Below are positions 13,270 to 24,123 of a stretch of DNA of 64,000 bases, piece after piece. The notes beneath the pieces are model-generated. The model was not told the DNA's origin, made no database searches, and was given only the letters and a program-made list of their open reading frames with translations. Numbering within the stretch: the first letter of the stretch is position 1; every line of letters begins with the position of its first letter. Source of the DNA: Micropterix aruncella (lineage: Eukaryota > Arthropoda > Insecta > Lepidoptera > Micropterigidae); assembly GCA_944548615.1 (NCBI GenBank), contig OX155952.1, positions 35,041,788 through 35,105,787 of the forward strand, written 5' to 3'. A program made the translations under genes and the position numbers.

Positions 13270-14960
13270 TAAAAATTACGGTATGTTCCAACTACGCACT
13301 CAATACAGACTACATTTTCGGCTGCAGATATTGTTCCGGTGTTAATATATTACATGACATACACAGATACGCACTTAATATATGGAGGGGATTAAGAAAA
13401 GATTAAGAAATACAATTAATGGAATTAAGAAAGAGTAGGATTTCAGGGTACACCAGACTTATCCAACCATTACATTACATTGTTACATTACATCTTATTA
13501 CAGGCATCTATTACATTACATATTATTGCATTTCATTGTTACAATCCAGAAACAATGCAGCATCCTGGCACCCAGATATTTCGCAAATTTCCCTTCTATA
13601 ATAAATAATTTAAAATTTCATAAAGTTTTCGAGACAATAGTATTCTGATCTTCGTCACATTAAATACTGTTAAAAAATTATAAGATATATACGAAAAACT
13701 TGTCAAACGCTACTTGCTTTCAATATCAGTTTTGAAATTGAAAGCGTTTACAAGCACGAAGTAAATAATTAATTATGATTGAATGGAAATCGTTGAACTC
13801 AATATAAAGCGTGGTAATTAATCTTCGTCAGTCAACATATTATAATTAATTCGTACCCATAGTTGTATTTTGGTTGAATATTCCCTGTCGATAAGCGTCT
13901 GACGCATTTAGTCGCCTTACATTTGCTACTAAAAGAAACTTTGAATGTTATCAGATTAATAGAATTGTATCTATTCACATTTACTTCTAGACACAAGTAA
14001 TCTTATAATGGTTAAGATAACAGCTACTAAGATAATATAAGCTACTAAGATAACACATATAATTTTATGAGATGCAGGGGTATACGTAATCATAATCAAC
14101 AAATATTATTAATTCCTGGTCATCGAAGTTGCCTTATTTTTCGAGCATAAAAGTTATGTTTTCAAATAAACCAATATTGGACCAATATAAAACTAGCGAC
14201 GAGTCATTCCGGCTCCTATTTAGAGCCCATTACGGAGTCCAATCCATTATCAAAGAGCAGATCTGGATGAGCGGTCTATACTCCGGATTTGAACCAGACA
14301 AATATTGTACCGAGTAGCCATTCCATTCCGAGGAGCCGGCTACTTCCTTTGGCTTCTCCACTCTTGCGGTTCTTTGGCACCACACTTAATAACTGAATAA
14401 GACGTTCCTATCAACGGCGGACCATTGCCAAACTTCGATTTTGCCATGACGCTGTCAAAGATTTCATTAGTTTTAACCGCTGAATATATAAGTTGGCAAC
14501 GTTCACAAAACCGGCAGCGGAGCGGCATGTAATCTATTTGTCTCTTTCATGCACCAACATATCTCATTATGCTAGAAAGGGTACACATCCCTATCAGTAG
14601 AACTTATCCCCATTTTAAGAAGGACGCCGAACGTTGCGAACTGCAAATTTTGGTTGACGCTGTGAATGACTTTATACATTTTAGCCTCTGAAAATGCCAT
14701 TTAGCAATGTTAATAATCGCATCAGCGTTTAATCCAGTATATATTTATCTCTTTCGCCCGCTCACGATCGTCACTATGCTAGAAAGAGAACGTCACAAGA
14801 TTAGTTTTCTAATAAATAAGTAATTTTAAAAATATATTATTATGTTTTTAATTGTCGTCGCTGTGATTATCCGCATTAAATATAATCTTGTTTTTATGAC
14901 ACATCGAAGGATAACTTACTTTTTGCTCGGAAAAACCCCCTTTTTCTCGTTTTTATACAG
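13270..14960. other. noncoding, no gene recognised
   Basis: A 'ttacattacat' simple repeat lies at about 13,465-13,550. Two similar segments (14,520-14,590 and 14,740-14,790) share 'tatctctttc'-like and 'tatgctagaaag' words, as in many small moth repeats. No gene is recognised. Confidence 0.4.
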
Positions 14961-14962
14961 CT

Positions 14963-15528
14963 ACTTGCAGTTTGGGTCACTATGCCCGCTCGTTATCTTG
15001 GGTCGGCCCAACTCCCATCCGGTATCGTTCTCAAAGAAGGTCGAACCTGGGAGGGACTCTGTTTCCCGTGTCGCGGCGGTGTCGTGGACATGGGATCGGA
15101 TTCTGTGGGATGGCCTTCAGGCGCTGGTGAGTGGTTTTCACGCCAGCCAATCGACTGGGCACTCCGGCGAATATCCGGGGGAATGTCTGGAAATGCTCTT
15201 ATTCGTTTCCTAGGAAGCGGGGGGTGGTTGATGGCATGATATCACCTACTCTTGAAACGACCTGTTGGGTACGCGATCCCGTCCACGATAAATTCGATAC
15301 CGCTAACATCAGGTAGAGGCCGCGCAAGCGAATCCGAACATGCGACCAGACCGGTGGACGGAGAAATTAGGCCAAATTGTGGTGAGTGCGCTAGGCTACC
15401 CGATGGGTTCACTTCCCGCGCGGCGGACTGTCTTGTTCCTAAGTCTCCTCTGCGCTTACCCCAAAGTTGAAAGAATGATTAAATATCGTTTTGCCTTCGG
15501 GTGGCGGGTTCGCCCGTAGTATTGGACA
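14963..15528 (+). mobile_element. unnamed retro-repeat, copy 3 (divergent subfamily C)
   Basis: It shares the family block order with changed spacing: 'gggtcggcccaactcccatc', 'ccaatcgactgggcactccg', 'gtttcctaggaagcgggggg', 'cttgaaacgac', 'cgataaattcgataccgcta', 'ggccgcgcaagcga', and the 3' motif 'gtggcgggttcgcccgtagt'. The 5' third differs from subfamilies A and B. Several open frames cross it, but none is kept in other copies. Confidence 0.75.
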
Positions 15529-15529
15529 A

Positions 15530-16770
15530 TTTAAAATACTTGTAGGTACTTAATCCCGCCTCCAATTAAACTGCAGTTAATGCCCTCAAAAATGTCCTAT
15601 GTGGCTTGATAATAATTTATATTTCAATATTTTCTCTAAAAAATCCTAAAAGCTTTTAAAAATTGTATCTCGCACTTTGCGTATACTTAAAGTAATTCGA
15701 TTTACGTTACTTGTGTGTGCTTTTGGCGAATGAGTAAATGGATATTTGCGTGCCCATAAATTATATTACGTTCCCCTTTTTCCGAACGTAAAATTCCTCT
15801 CACGTTGTTACGCATTTTTATTTATGGCCTTTTTGGGTCGACTCACCTGGCTTACAGTAGCTAAAGGTCATTAGAAAGACTGCTTTAAATAATATTTTTA
15901 TATTAGTAAGTTAAGTTTATTGCCGTTGACTGAATACACAATAAAACTATGTACCTATTTCGGGAGTTTAACTAGTACAGTCGTAGGTATTAATTGATGT
16001 ATGCTTTTGTGCGTGTCCTAACAAAGGACATAGAATTATAAAGAACAAAATCAATGAAATTAGCATAAGATTATGTTTTTTTATAAAGAAAATTATTGAT
16101 CAATGTTAACGAGTAGACTTCTAACATATTATTTAGTGTTTTGAAATTATTCAGTTTATTAGAATGGTATAGTACTATCTATGTTTCTTTACTTTCATAA
16201 ATAGAATTAAAAAATCAGATTAAAAAAAAACAGGAAAATAAAATGTAACGTCTAAAATAAGTTTAGGGAATGGGCAACTACCGGCATTCGGAAAACTAGG
16301 GTATTAGTAAGTAACGTGAAAACAAGCATACATAGGTAATACGAGTTTTATTGAATAGGAATAAATAATATCAAAAATGTTTAAATTGGTTTGTAAAAAA
16401 ACAACTACATATATTAAAAATAAAGATTCATTAAATCAACAACAGTTTTTTTATTAACAGTGAAACTGGTAAACTAAAAGCCCGCGATTCCAAGTTTTCA
16501 GTAATAATAGCATATTAATTGTAAATAAAAAGTAGCAAATGCTTTTTAGGAGGTTTTTTATTAATACTATATCCGTCTTACTTCTAACCAAATTTTATCC
16601 AGCCAGAATATCATTGGAATTGACATTCATAAGCAGAAGTCATCGAAACAAAGATACGGACCCAATTTATAATGCATAAATAAATATAGTGCATATTATA
16701 TTATATTATAGTGCATTTAATTAAGTAGAAATAAGTGCATATAATTAAGGTAAATCAAGCTAGTTAAGAT
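15530..16770. other. AT-rich noncoding, no gene recognised
   Basis: No similarity to any family is visible and no long inverted repeat stands out. Confidence 0.4.
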
Positions 16771-16885
16771 TTATTTTATTTATTTATTTATTTAGGTACA
16801 TAGGATTAGGTATACAGTTCATTCATAGGTCATGTAATCTTATAATAATTATATAAATTATTTAATAATTAATATAGGGAGGTTT
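16771..16885 (-). repeat. LINE 3' tail, sister of 52,480-52,580
   Basis: A TTTA repeat is followed by about 100 bp nearly identical to the 3' end of the CR1-like LINE at 52.5 kb, from 'ggtac' through 'gattaggtatacagttcatt' to 'atagggaggtttaacac'. Only a few substitutions and a 4-bp indel separate them. In the minus orientation this is a 3' UTR end with a TAAA-type tail. Beyond 'aacac' the two copies diverge completely, so this is either a very short 5'-truncated insertion or a related subfamily. Confidence 0.75.
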
Positions 16886-17380
16886 AACACAATAAGTTAG
16901 GTTATGTTAGGGCATAAGTATAGATGTCTAGTGTAAATCATTTTACTAGTGTAATCAATTATTATTGTAATCGTAAACTAAGTAAGTACACACATTTAGT
17001 GTAAACAAAGATAATTAATATAGGTTAGGTTATATTAGGTTAGCTTAGGAAGTAGGTATATTAATTTAGTGGAAAATCATGTATTTACTGTAAATATTTA
17101 TTAGTGTATATCCAGCTAGTTATTATAGGAATTGTAGGTTAGTTTAGGTTAGGTTAGGTAGTCAATACATCTACTTAACGTAAAAATATTATAATAGATA
17201 ATGTAAGTATAATAGGTAATAGATAATATAAGATAGATATGAACACATTATTGTTAGTTACCTACTGAAAAGGCATTAGCCTTAGTGGGGAACTGTGACA
17301 TGTAATTTGTATCTGTTTTATGACTAAAGACTACTACTACCAAAAATACTTATCTAGGTCAAATATTCATTCAAATTCAT
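16886..17380. other. AT-rich segment with scattered TTAGG words
   Basis: The segment holds many 'ttaggtta' words, including three TTAGG in a row near 17,146-17,160. The last 60 bp ('gcattagccttagtggggaa' onward) look like a + strand retroelement 3' end. No gene is seen. Confidence 0.4.
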
Positions 17381-17388
17381 ATTGTATT

Positions 17389-18083
17389 TTTAAGGAGCTA
17401 ATGGGCCCTGTTGCAGTTTGGCCACGAAGACCTATGTGTTCAGGGTTGGTCGTACTCACGGGTCAACACTCATCCGGCGGCCTCCACGCGGACGGGAGAG
17501 CCAGGGTAGGACGCTGTCCTGCGGGCCAGTCTCCCTTAGGAGTCAACCTTCGGGCGCTCCTGGACGGTTTGCACACCGTGTGGCGTCAACCAATCGATTG
17601 TGCTTTCCGACTAACCGGGGGGAATCTGGGTACAGTAATGTTTCCTATAGAGCGGGGGTAGTTGTTAACCGTATGGCAAATGCTCTTGAAATGACCATTC
17701 GGCTACCCGATGCCGAATATGCCGGGAAAAGGACGCCGTGGTCCGTGATAGATTCGGTTGACCGTATCACCGCTTTATAAGGTAGAGGACCGCGCGAGCG
17801 TGCTCGATCCTGTAACCAGTCAGGAGGCAGGAGGTATCCTGAAGGTTAATTCCAGACGGAGATATCTATTCAAACTGGTAGTCAGGGGACGAGGCTGCCC
17901 GCTGTTTACCTTTTCCGGTGCCTCACCGAAGGCGTTGGCCTCTGACATGCAGGTGGCGTAACTAGACAGTGGATTGTTTTTCGTCCCAAGTTTTCTGCGC
18001 TCACCTCACTGGAGACAGAACGAACTAATATCGTTAAAACTTCCTTAGGTGGCGGGTTCGCCCGTTGTAGTTGACAGCTCTAG
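17389..18083 (+). mobile_element. unnamed ~0.7-kb retro-repeat, copy 4 (subfamily A, full length)
   Basis: This is one of the most complete copies, from 'aaggagctaatgggccctg' to 'gcgggttcgcccgttgtag' plus 'ttgacagctcta'. The flanks carry a short imperfect duplication, 'ttgtatt' at 17,382-17,388 and 'ttgtatc' at 18,084-18,090. The 3' hairpin CGGG-TTCG-CCCG is intact. A 120-codon open frame lies inside but is not conserved in other copies. Confidence 0.85.
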
Positions 18084-18854
18084 TTGTATCTTGGCAATAC
18101 TGGTACAAGAAAGTGTCCGTCTGGTTTTCTATAACGGTTCTTTTTATTTGAGCTCATGGAATCCGTCGGGAAAAAATATGATGTAGGTACTATTATTTTC
18201 TTTTATGCGTTGAATAGATACTTTACGTTGAATAAATACTTTATAATTTGATTTGTTTAGGTAAACCGCTAGTTTTTTCTGAATTTTTCTTTCTATTGCA
18301 ATTATGTAATTCATGTATTTCATGAGTTATTTTAGTCTAGGTCTTACAAAACTTATGCCTCAGTAAACAGTAATTTTAATTAATATTTAACTTAATATTC
18401 AGTTAGCAAATTATTTGATTTCTCGTTAAGCTATAATCTGTGATAATTGATTTAAGTAGTTAGTTTGTTCTCATAAAATTCAGTAATTAGTTCGATCAAA
18501 TTCAGTTGAGCGCATCCATGCAAAATATAAATTTCTATCCGATAGCATTCCACATTTTCGGAATATTTTTCGCTGGCTGGTTAGTTATTTTCGATGGGTT
18601 CATATTCAATAAACCTGAAATTTACACCGGTATTTATTGCTTTTGAGCTCGTGTTAACAACAGACTTGGAAAAACAGACGAGTGAACAATGGCATTTTTT
18701 CCATTATTCACATTCTGTCCTCTGTGTCATGTCTGCGCTAATAAACAATAAAATCTACAGCGACACTTTTATTATATTGGAGGTTACTAGGAATAACTCC
18801 AATAATATAACCATATATATATAAGTAACTAGATCTCGTGACCAGCCTGAAAAT

Positions 18855-19005
18855 GTGTCAGCCGAATAGAAAGAGACAGCAGCATATATATTAGTACCCC
18901 CTCCATCCTTGTCTAGTCGCGCATGCACGGAGCCAAGTACATACTCGTATATCACGGATGGAGGGGGGCCTCATGTGCAGCTATCTCTTTCTATTCGGTA
19001 AACGC
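18855..19005. mobile_element. small hairpin repeat (~150 bp)
   Basis: Inverted arms 'ccgaatagaaagagacagc' and 'agctatctctttctattcgg' enclose a second inverted pair, 'ccctccatcc' and 'ggatggaggg'. The stem-loop layout and lack of coding potential fit a short MITE. Ends and target duplication are not clear. Confidence 0.65.
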
Positions 19006-19104
19006 ATTCACTCACAGCCCGCCTTAGCACTCCCGTTCTCTGTTCTATACCTCTGTGAATATAACATATGCTTAACGACAGGCAAAGATATATTGTAGCT
19101 TGGG

Positions 19105-19866
19105 GTTGATGGCCTGCTACTGTCTTTTAGGGTCAGCCAAACTCACAGTTCAGCTCCCATCCGGCAGCCTCTAACTGGCAGCAGCAGAGACTAACCTGGA
19201 AAAGCCTCTGTGTACTCAGCCTGCGTCTGTATGTCTAGTCGTAGGCAGTTAAGAACTTAACGATTTTCATGGGACGGTCGCTAAGCTCGATCCTAAATTT
19301 TAAGCAACCATTCTAAATAAGAACTTTAGGTTCGATCTGAGGGAACACGTCGGGCGGAACTAGGCGGTTCGCGCACCGCGCGGCGTCAGCCATTCGATTG
19401 GGCACTCCGGAGAATAACCGGGGAAGTCTGGAAACAAACGTTTCTTAAACAGCGTTTCTTAGACAGCGAGTAGTTGTTAACCTGACGTCAGCCACCTTTC
19501 AAACTATCCGATGGTCATCCGATCCTGTTTGATGTTGCCGAGTAAATGGCGCAACGGTTCGCGATAAATTAGATCTGAATTACCGCTAACATCAGGTAGA
19601 GGCAGCGCAAGCGACTTCGAATCTAGGACCAGACTGAAGGATGGAGAAATCCGTCCAAATTTGGTAGTAAGAGAGCGAGGTTCGCCCGCTGGTTCCTTTT
19701 CTCAGTGCCTCGCTGTAAGGCGTTGTACTCTTACGGGTTATCAGTGTAGTTAGGTAGTGGATTGTTTTTGTCCGCTAAGTCTTTCACGTTCACTCCATGG
19801 GAGACAGAACGACCTGATGCCGTTTTAACTTCCTGAGGTAAGAGGTTCGCCCGTTGGGTTTGACAC
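19105..19866 (+). mobile_element. unnamed retro-repeat, copy 5 (subfamily B)
   Basis: This copy follows the family order but, like those at 41.7 and 43.8 kb, has a different 5' part ('agcttggggttgatggcc', 'cagctcccatccggcagcct'). It also carries an extra central block before 'gcgcaccgcgcggcgtcagc'. The 3' portion keeps 'gagacagaacgacctgatgc' and 'ttcgcccgttgg', then runs into a 14-C tract at 19,866-19,879. Confidence 0.8.
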
Positions 19867-20334
19867 CCCCCCCCCCCCCAATAGTAGTCCTTAAATGTAT
19901 ATATCTAATATGTATATTCAACGTGCTTTCATTATTAAAAGCGCATTAAAAAAAATTAAAAAAGAAAACTATCTATTATAGACGCAATAAAATTTATTAT
20001 AGGCGTTGTTACAAATATCGGGAGATGAAACAATAATTTAAGATATTTAGGTAGTCAGATACAATATAATGTAGATAATCACGTTATACAAAACAAAATA
20101 GATAAATAAGAATAGTTACATTAACAGCCATTTATCAAATTAGGTTATACTTTATACCTAGATATAATAACAATATTAAAGGTGATATCGTGAAAAGTGA
20201 ATCTTACTTATATAGGTATACTTATTTATATAACGATCTTATATATCAAAATAATCTAATATAACTAAATTACCAATAAGTTAATAGTAAAAACACATTT
20301 TTAAAAACGATTTTTTATTAAAATGCTTAGTCCC

Positions 20335-20681
20335 GAGCCAACCATGGGCGCAACAGCCCTGTCGAGATGGAACTTAGAGCGGGTAAACATAATCGAGTGC
20401 GTAAACAAAATTTAGTTTCTGTGCTGTTGACCGTTGAGGAGTCCCCTCGTTAAGAGCCAACCCTGGGCTCAGCAGCCATGTCATGATAAAACTTATAACG
20501 GGCTATCACAATTGAATGCGTATACAAAGTTTTGTGTCTGCGCTGTGGACCGTTGAGGAGTCCTCTCGTCGGGAGCCAGTCTTGGGTGCAGAATCAGGTC
20601 ATGCTTATCATGAAAATGCATTGTTATAGGAACTGAACCAACAAGTAAAATATCAAAAAATAAATAAATAAATAAATAAAT
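20335..20681 (+). repeat. 2.3 tandem units (~118 bp) with (TAAA)n tail
   Basis: Units start near 20,335, 20,453 and 20,571 (partial). Each holds 'gagccaacc(a/c)tggg', 'aattgaatgcgta'-like sequence and 'gaccgttgaggagtcc(c/t)ctcg'. The array is followed by a TAAA-type tail at 20,655-20,681. Tandem units ahead of such a tail suggest the 3' UTR of a non-LTR retroelement in + orientation. No coding part remains. Confidence 0.75.
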
Positions 20682-21135
20682 CAACTTCATAGGATAAGAG
20701 GAAGTGATTCCAATTCTGCTTACTAGATTTGACCTATAAAAACATACTGACAAACATTACAAGGTAAATAAAAGCTTGTAAACTTTGCTTTGGTATGTTA
20801 GATTAAAACCATTAAACATATTAAAATATTATAAATATGAAGTATGTACCTATTAGTCGGGGAGGTAGCGATTTTTTGGGTACTGCTTTTCCCACTCACC
20901 AAATGTCGACGGGATTATTCAATGACTAATTCTAAGTAGCGGACAAGTATTTTGTAGTAGGCTGTACCGATGTCAGCTGGAAATGCCGAAAAACCGAAAA
21001 AAATGGTGGCCTTTTTTCGCAGACCTGAAAATTGGTCAAACTTAACATCCTAAAGGGATCTCTAGACGATCAAGCATGGTTGTTAAGCTTCGCGTCGCGG
21101 GATGGAAGGAGATCGTAAACCGCAAGAAATATGCT

Positions 21136-21337
21136 TTTTTTTTCACCCTCAAGGCATATGCCTTTTCGTGGAATCCGCCTTGTTGCTTATTGGCACCATC
21201 TTCTAGGTGGGCATTTGTAGCATCACGCAGTCAAACACCCAGACGATCACCCATCCCAGTATTTACCTCGCCCGCCGCTGCTTAACTTCGGTAACAACGA
21301 GGAGAACCGGTGACCACGGTGCTATGGACGCTACGAT
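21136..21337 (-). mobile_element. 5S rRNA-derived SINE (SINE3-like)
   Basis: On the minus strand the order is a complete 5S-like head (21,217-21,333), about 75 bp of unrelated body, then a run of nine A bases next to the palindrome arm. A 5S head with internal RNA polymerase III promoter, a body and an A tail is the hallmark of SINE3-type elements. The corresponding site in the right arm of the host palindrome lacks it, which gives the empty-site state. A clear target-site duplication was not found. Confidence 0.75.
21217..21333 (-). rRNA. 5S rRNA-like sequence, 117 nt, probably SINE head
   Basis: The minus strand reads through the diagnostic 5S blocks: 'gtccata', 'caccggttctc', 'accgaagttaagcagc', 'ggcgggcg', 'gtaaatactgggatgggtga' and 'cgtctggg'. 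The A box and C box of the internal control region are recognisable. Helix I is unlike the standard animal GCC-AAC/GTTGGC sequence but still pairs over 7 bp (GTAGCGT with ATGCTAC, one G-U). The 3' end continues into a SINE body with an A tail, so this is annotated as a derived copy and not a working 5S gene. Confidence 0.8.
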
Positions 21338-21842
21338 AATTTTAATATTTACCTGAAATGCCTAATTTTGTAGTTTATACCAGGGAGTCACGTTAATTAG
21401 ACGTAATTGATTGATAAATGACGTGATTTCCTGGTATAAACTACAAAATTAGGCATTTTTGATAAATATTTTAAAAAATATTTGCATATTTCCTGTGGTT
21501 TACGATCCCCTCCCAGCCTACGACGTGAAGCTTGACAAGCATGCTTGGTCGTCTAGAGAGCCCTTATCGATAGATTAGGATAACATCTGTGATTTGCGAT
21601 CGCCACAGCTTTGCCAGACGCATTTAAACTAATTACGCGCATACAACAGTGCGCACTGCCTTAAGAGGGCTCCGAGCCTATGCCGCTACACAAATGTAGG
21701 TAATTTACGCTTGCCGGCGGCGACCACGCAGGTGTGACTAAATCGCATATATTGATAACGCTGAACAGACGGTCACCCGCCAAAGCGATGTAACCCGCAT
21801 TTTATAATTTTATTGCTCATAGCAAATTGCAAATAACAAAAA

Positions 21843-22764
21843 CTGCAAATTGTGATAAAAGCAAATACTTTTGCACACGTATTTATTAGACCAAAATGGT
21901 CGATTTGACCCGCCGTTCCGACATATTTGGCCCAGCGGACTCAAAATAGCGGCCGTTTTTCAAGATGGTCGCTAATAAACCAAAATGATTTTTCTCATAC
22001 TGATTTTAATGACCCATGGGCCTTTTCGGCTATTTTGGGGTCGTATATTTCAAATATGGCAATAAAAATAACTTTAGTTAATTTTGAACAGGATTATAAA
22101 CATTTTTAAAGAGTATTTACTTTCACGCTACCGTTATGTTATACGCGTCTTCTTCGAGTATTTGCACACTGGAAAAGACGAATCTTCGAGTATTTGCACA
22201 CTAAAAAATTTGATACCCAGAAAACATGGAAAATTTGAACTATATAATATAGAATATGTGAATGGGTCTTTGACTTTGAATTTGTAGTCGCTGGCTCAAA
22301 TATGACGACTACATGTGTTTTGAACAACCTTTGAACGTATTTTGAACCGATTTGAACATATTTGTACTTTTGGCCAGAAAACTTAAACTTTTGTACTCGG
22401 TGTTATCATCAGAACTGGTCGAAATAAATGTACCGTGGCCGTTTTATTCTACACTATACTACACTATATATAAATGATTGTACACATTCTACCTTGTTTG
22501 TAAGGAATTATTTATTTATATTTATTTATGTTTATATTTTCAGCATCATATTTGAAATGTACGACGCCAAAATAACCGAAAAAGACCCATGGTTCTTTAA
22601 AATCAGCACGAGAGTAATCATTTTGGTTTATTAGCGGCCATCTTGGAAAATTGCCGCCATTTCGAGTCCGCTGGGCCAAATTGTCGGAGCGTCAGGTCAA
22701 ATCAACTATTTTGGTCTAATGAACACACGTGTGAAAAAGGATTTGCTTTTATCACAATTTACAG
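21843..22764. mobile_element. 0.92-kb foldback element with ~220-bp inverted repeats
   Basis: The left arm (21,843-22,062) and right arm (22,540-22,764) pair over their whole length at roughly 80-85% by eye. They begin 'ctg(c/t)aaattgtgataaaag' and include 'tagaccaaaat', 'ttggcccagcgg' and 'aagatggccgctaataaacc' in variant forms. The spacer has a direct repeat 'cttcgagtatttgcacact' near 22,152 and 22,184. No transposase is present. Such long arms fit a foldback-type non-autonomous DNA transposon. Confidence 0.85.
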
Positions 22765-23109
22765 TATTCTTTCAAAATATGAGACGAACCGCTTCCACTA
22801 TCAGGATAGCAGATACTTTATGATTCTGAGTAAAGAAATAAAAATGGATAATGCTTAAAACAATTATAACATTGTTATTCTCATCAGTACGAGGATAAAA
22901 TGTATGTCGAGAAGGATAAAAAAAACAGTAATTATTATAGGTATAAATAGCTACACCAAAACTTTAATTATTTCAAAAAGCAGTTACCTTTATAAATAAA
23001 CTACTTCCGACGGAAAGAAGGTACAGATAGATTTCGCGGCTTAATGTGATTATATATTTTTGAACAACTTCAAATATGTAATTAAAATTAATAAAGAAAT
23101 AAATTAATG

Positions 23110-23531
23110 AATGCCACTTTTAAACAGTCTCGAAGAGGAGTTTTGTGGATTTCACTCTGTGCTCCCCGGGATTCGCCCGTTGGATGAACAATTGGAAAGT
23201 TCACGAGCACCTTTCTTCTTCGGATCGCAGACTGGTGACATTTGGCATCGGCCGTCGCGTTCCCCCCATGCCACAATCCGAGTGGCGATACCGAACCGGC
23301 GACATTAACTGGGACCGGTTTGGTGAAGTCCTCTGGGAGAATCTTGAGGCCTTTCCATCGCCTTCTAGTAGTACCGCAGAGGACTTGTGTGTCGCACTTA
23401 ATGCGTCCATCGAGTCTTCCTGTGATGCCGTAGTAGGGCGGAAGAAACCCCGCGGTGGTTTCGCGGCCCCGTGGTGGTCTTCCGAACTCTGCGATAATTT
23501 TAAATTTAATATTTTAAATAATGTAACGTAG
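23110..23531 (+). pseudogene. LINE endonuclease C-terminal fragment (R1-like)
   Basis: The + frame contains FTLCSPGFARWMNNWKV, LSSSDRRLVTFGI, then YRTGDINWDRFGEVLW and PWWSSEL. This is the order at the C-terminus of the APE-type endonuclease of R1-like non-LTR elements, followed by the linker toward the reverse transcriptase. The 'SDR' stands where the catalytic SDH normally is, so the His is lost. The fragment breaks off after the WW motif and no RT follows. Confidence 0.75.
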
Positions 23532-23689
23532 CGATTGAAAATTAATGTGATTGAAAATTGTTTTTTTTGTGATGTGACGCAATGATGAGATGAAAATTTT
23601 CTGCTGATCGATCAAGGTGAACAATGTATGAGATGAAGTTAAAATAAAGAAAAATAAAAAAAACTCAAGTTTCAATTTTTTTTAAACTC

Positions 23690-24123
23690 TCTCTATACTA
23701 TTGAATATCTATGATATTGAACATTTTCAAAGCCTATTTGATTTTATAATGTTTTTCAAAGGATTTTATTTTTCTATGGTTTTAAAATATTTCTAAGTAT
23801 TCTGTAGTTTTGAATATTTTCAAAGACTATTTGACTTTAAAATGATTTTCAAATTATTTTATTTTTCTATGGTTTCAAAAAATTTCAAAGTATTCTATAG
23901 TTTTGAATATTTTCAAAAACTATTAGATTTTAAAATGATTTTCATTTTTTTTTAATTTTCTATGGTTTTAAAATATTTCTAAGTATTATATAGTTTTGAA
24001 TATTTTCAAAGACTATTTGATTTTAAAATGGATTTTAAATTATTTTATTTTTCTATAGTTACAAAATATTTATAAGTATTCTATAGTTTTGAATATTTTC
24101 AAAGACTATTTGATTTTAAAATT
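23690..24123 (+). repeat. AT-rich tandem array, period ~92 bp, about 4.5 units
   Basis: The phrase 'gttttgaatattttcaaaga' or a variant recurs near 23,716, 23,808, 23,901, 23,992 and 24,085. It is followed each time by 'ctatttgattttaaaatg' and 'ttattttatttttctatggtt'. Units differ by a few bases. This is a short satellite-like array with no coding meaning. Confidence 0.9.

Larger units (their letters stand above)
21053..21565. mobile_element. long palindromic MITE interrupted by a 5S-derived SINE
   Basis: Outer arms of about 83 bp (21,053-21,135 and 21,483-21,565) pair almost throughout, beginning 'aaggg(a/c)tctctagacga'. A second pair of arms (about 21,338-21,400 and 21,420-21,476) is centred on the same axis and contains 'cctaattttgtagtttatac'. 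In the right half the two arm parts are separated by about 7 bp; in the left half they are separated by about 200 bp. The simplest reading is one palindromic element whose left arm received an insertion. No coding capacity is present. Confidence 0.85.

Noticed and set aside
17140..17165. Interstitial telomere repeat (TTAGG)n
   Set aside because: Only three consecutive units amid generally TTAGG-like AT-rich sequence; too little to call.
17418..17780. 120-codon frame inside retro-repeat copy 4
   Set aside because: Not preserved in other copies of the same repeat and without a recognised domain.
18040..18090. Helitron 3' end (hairpin plus CTAGT)
   Set aside because: Copies have 11-14 bp target duplications and 5' truncations, whereas Helitrons make no duplication and insert between A and T.
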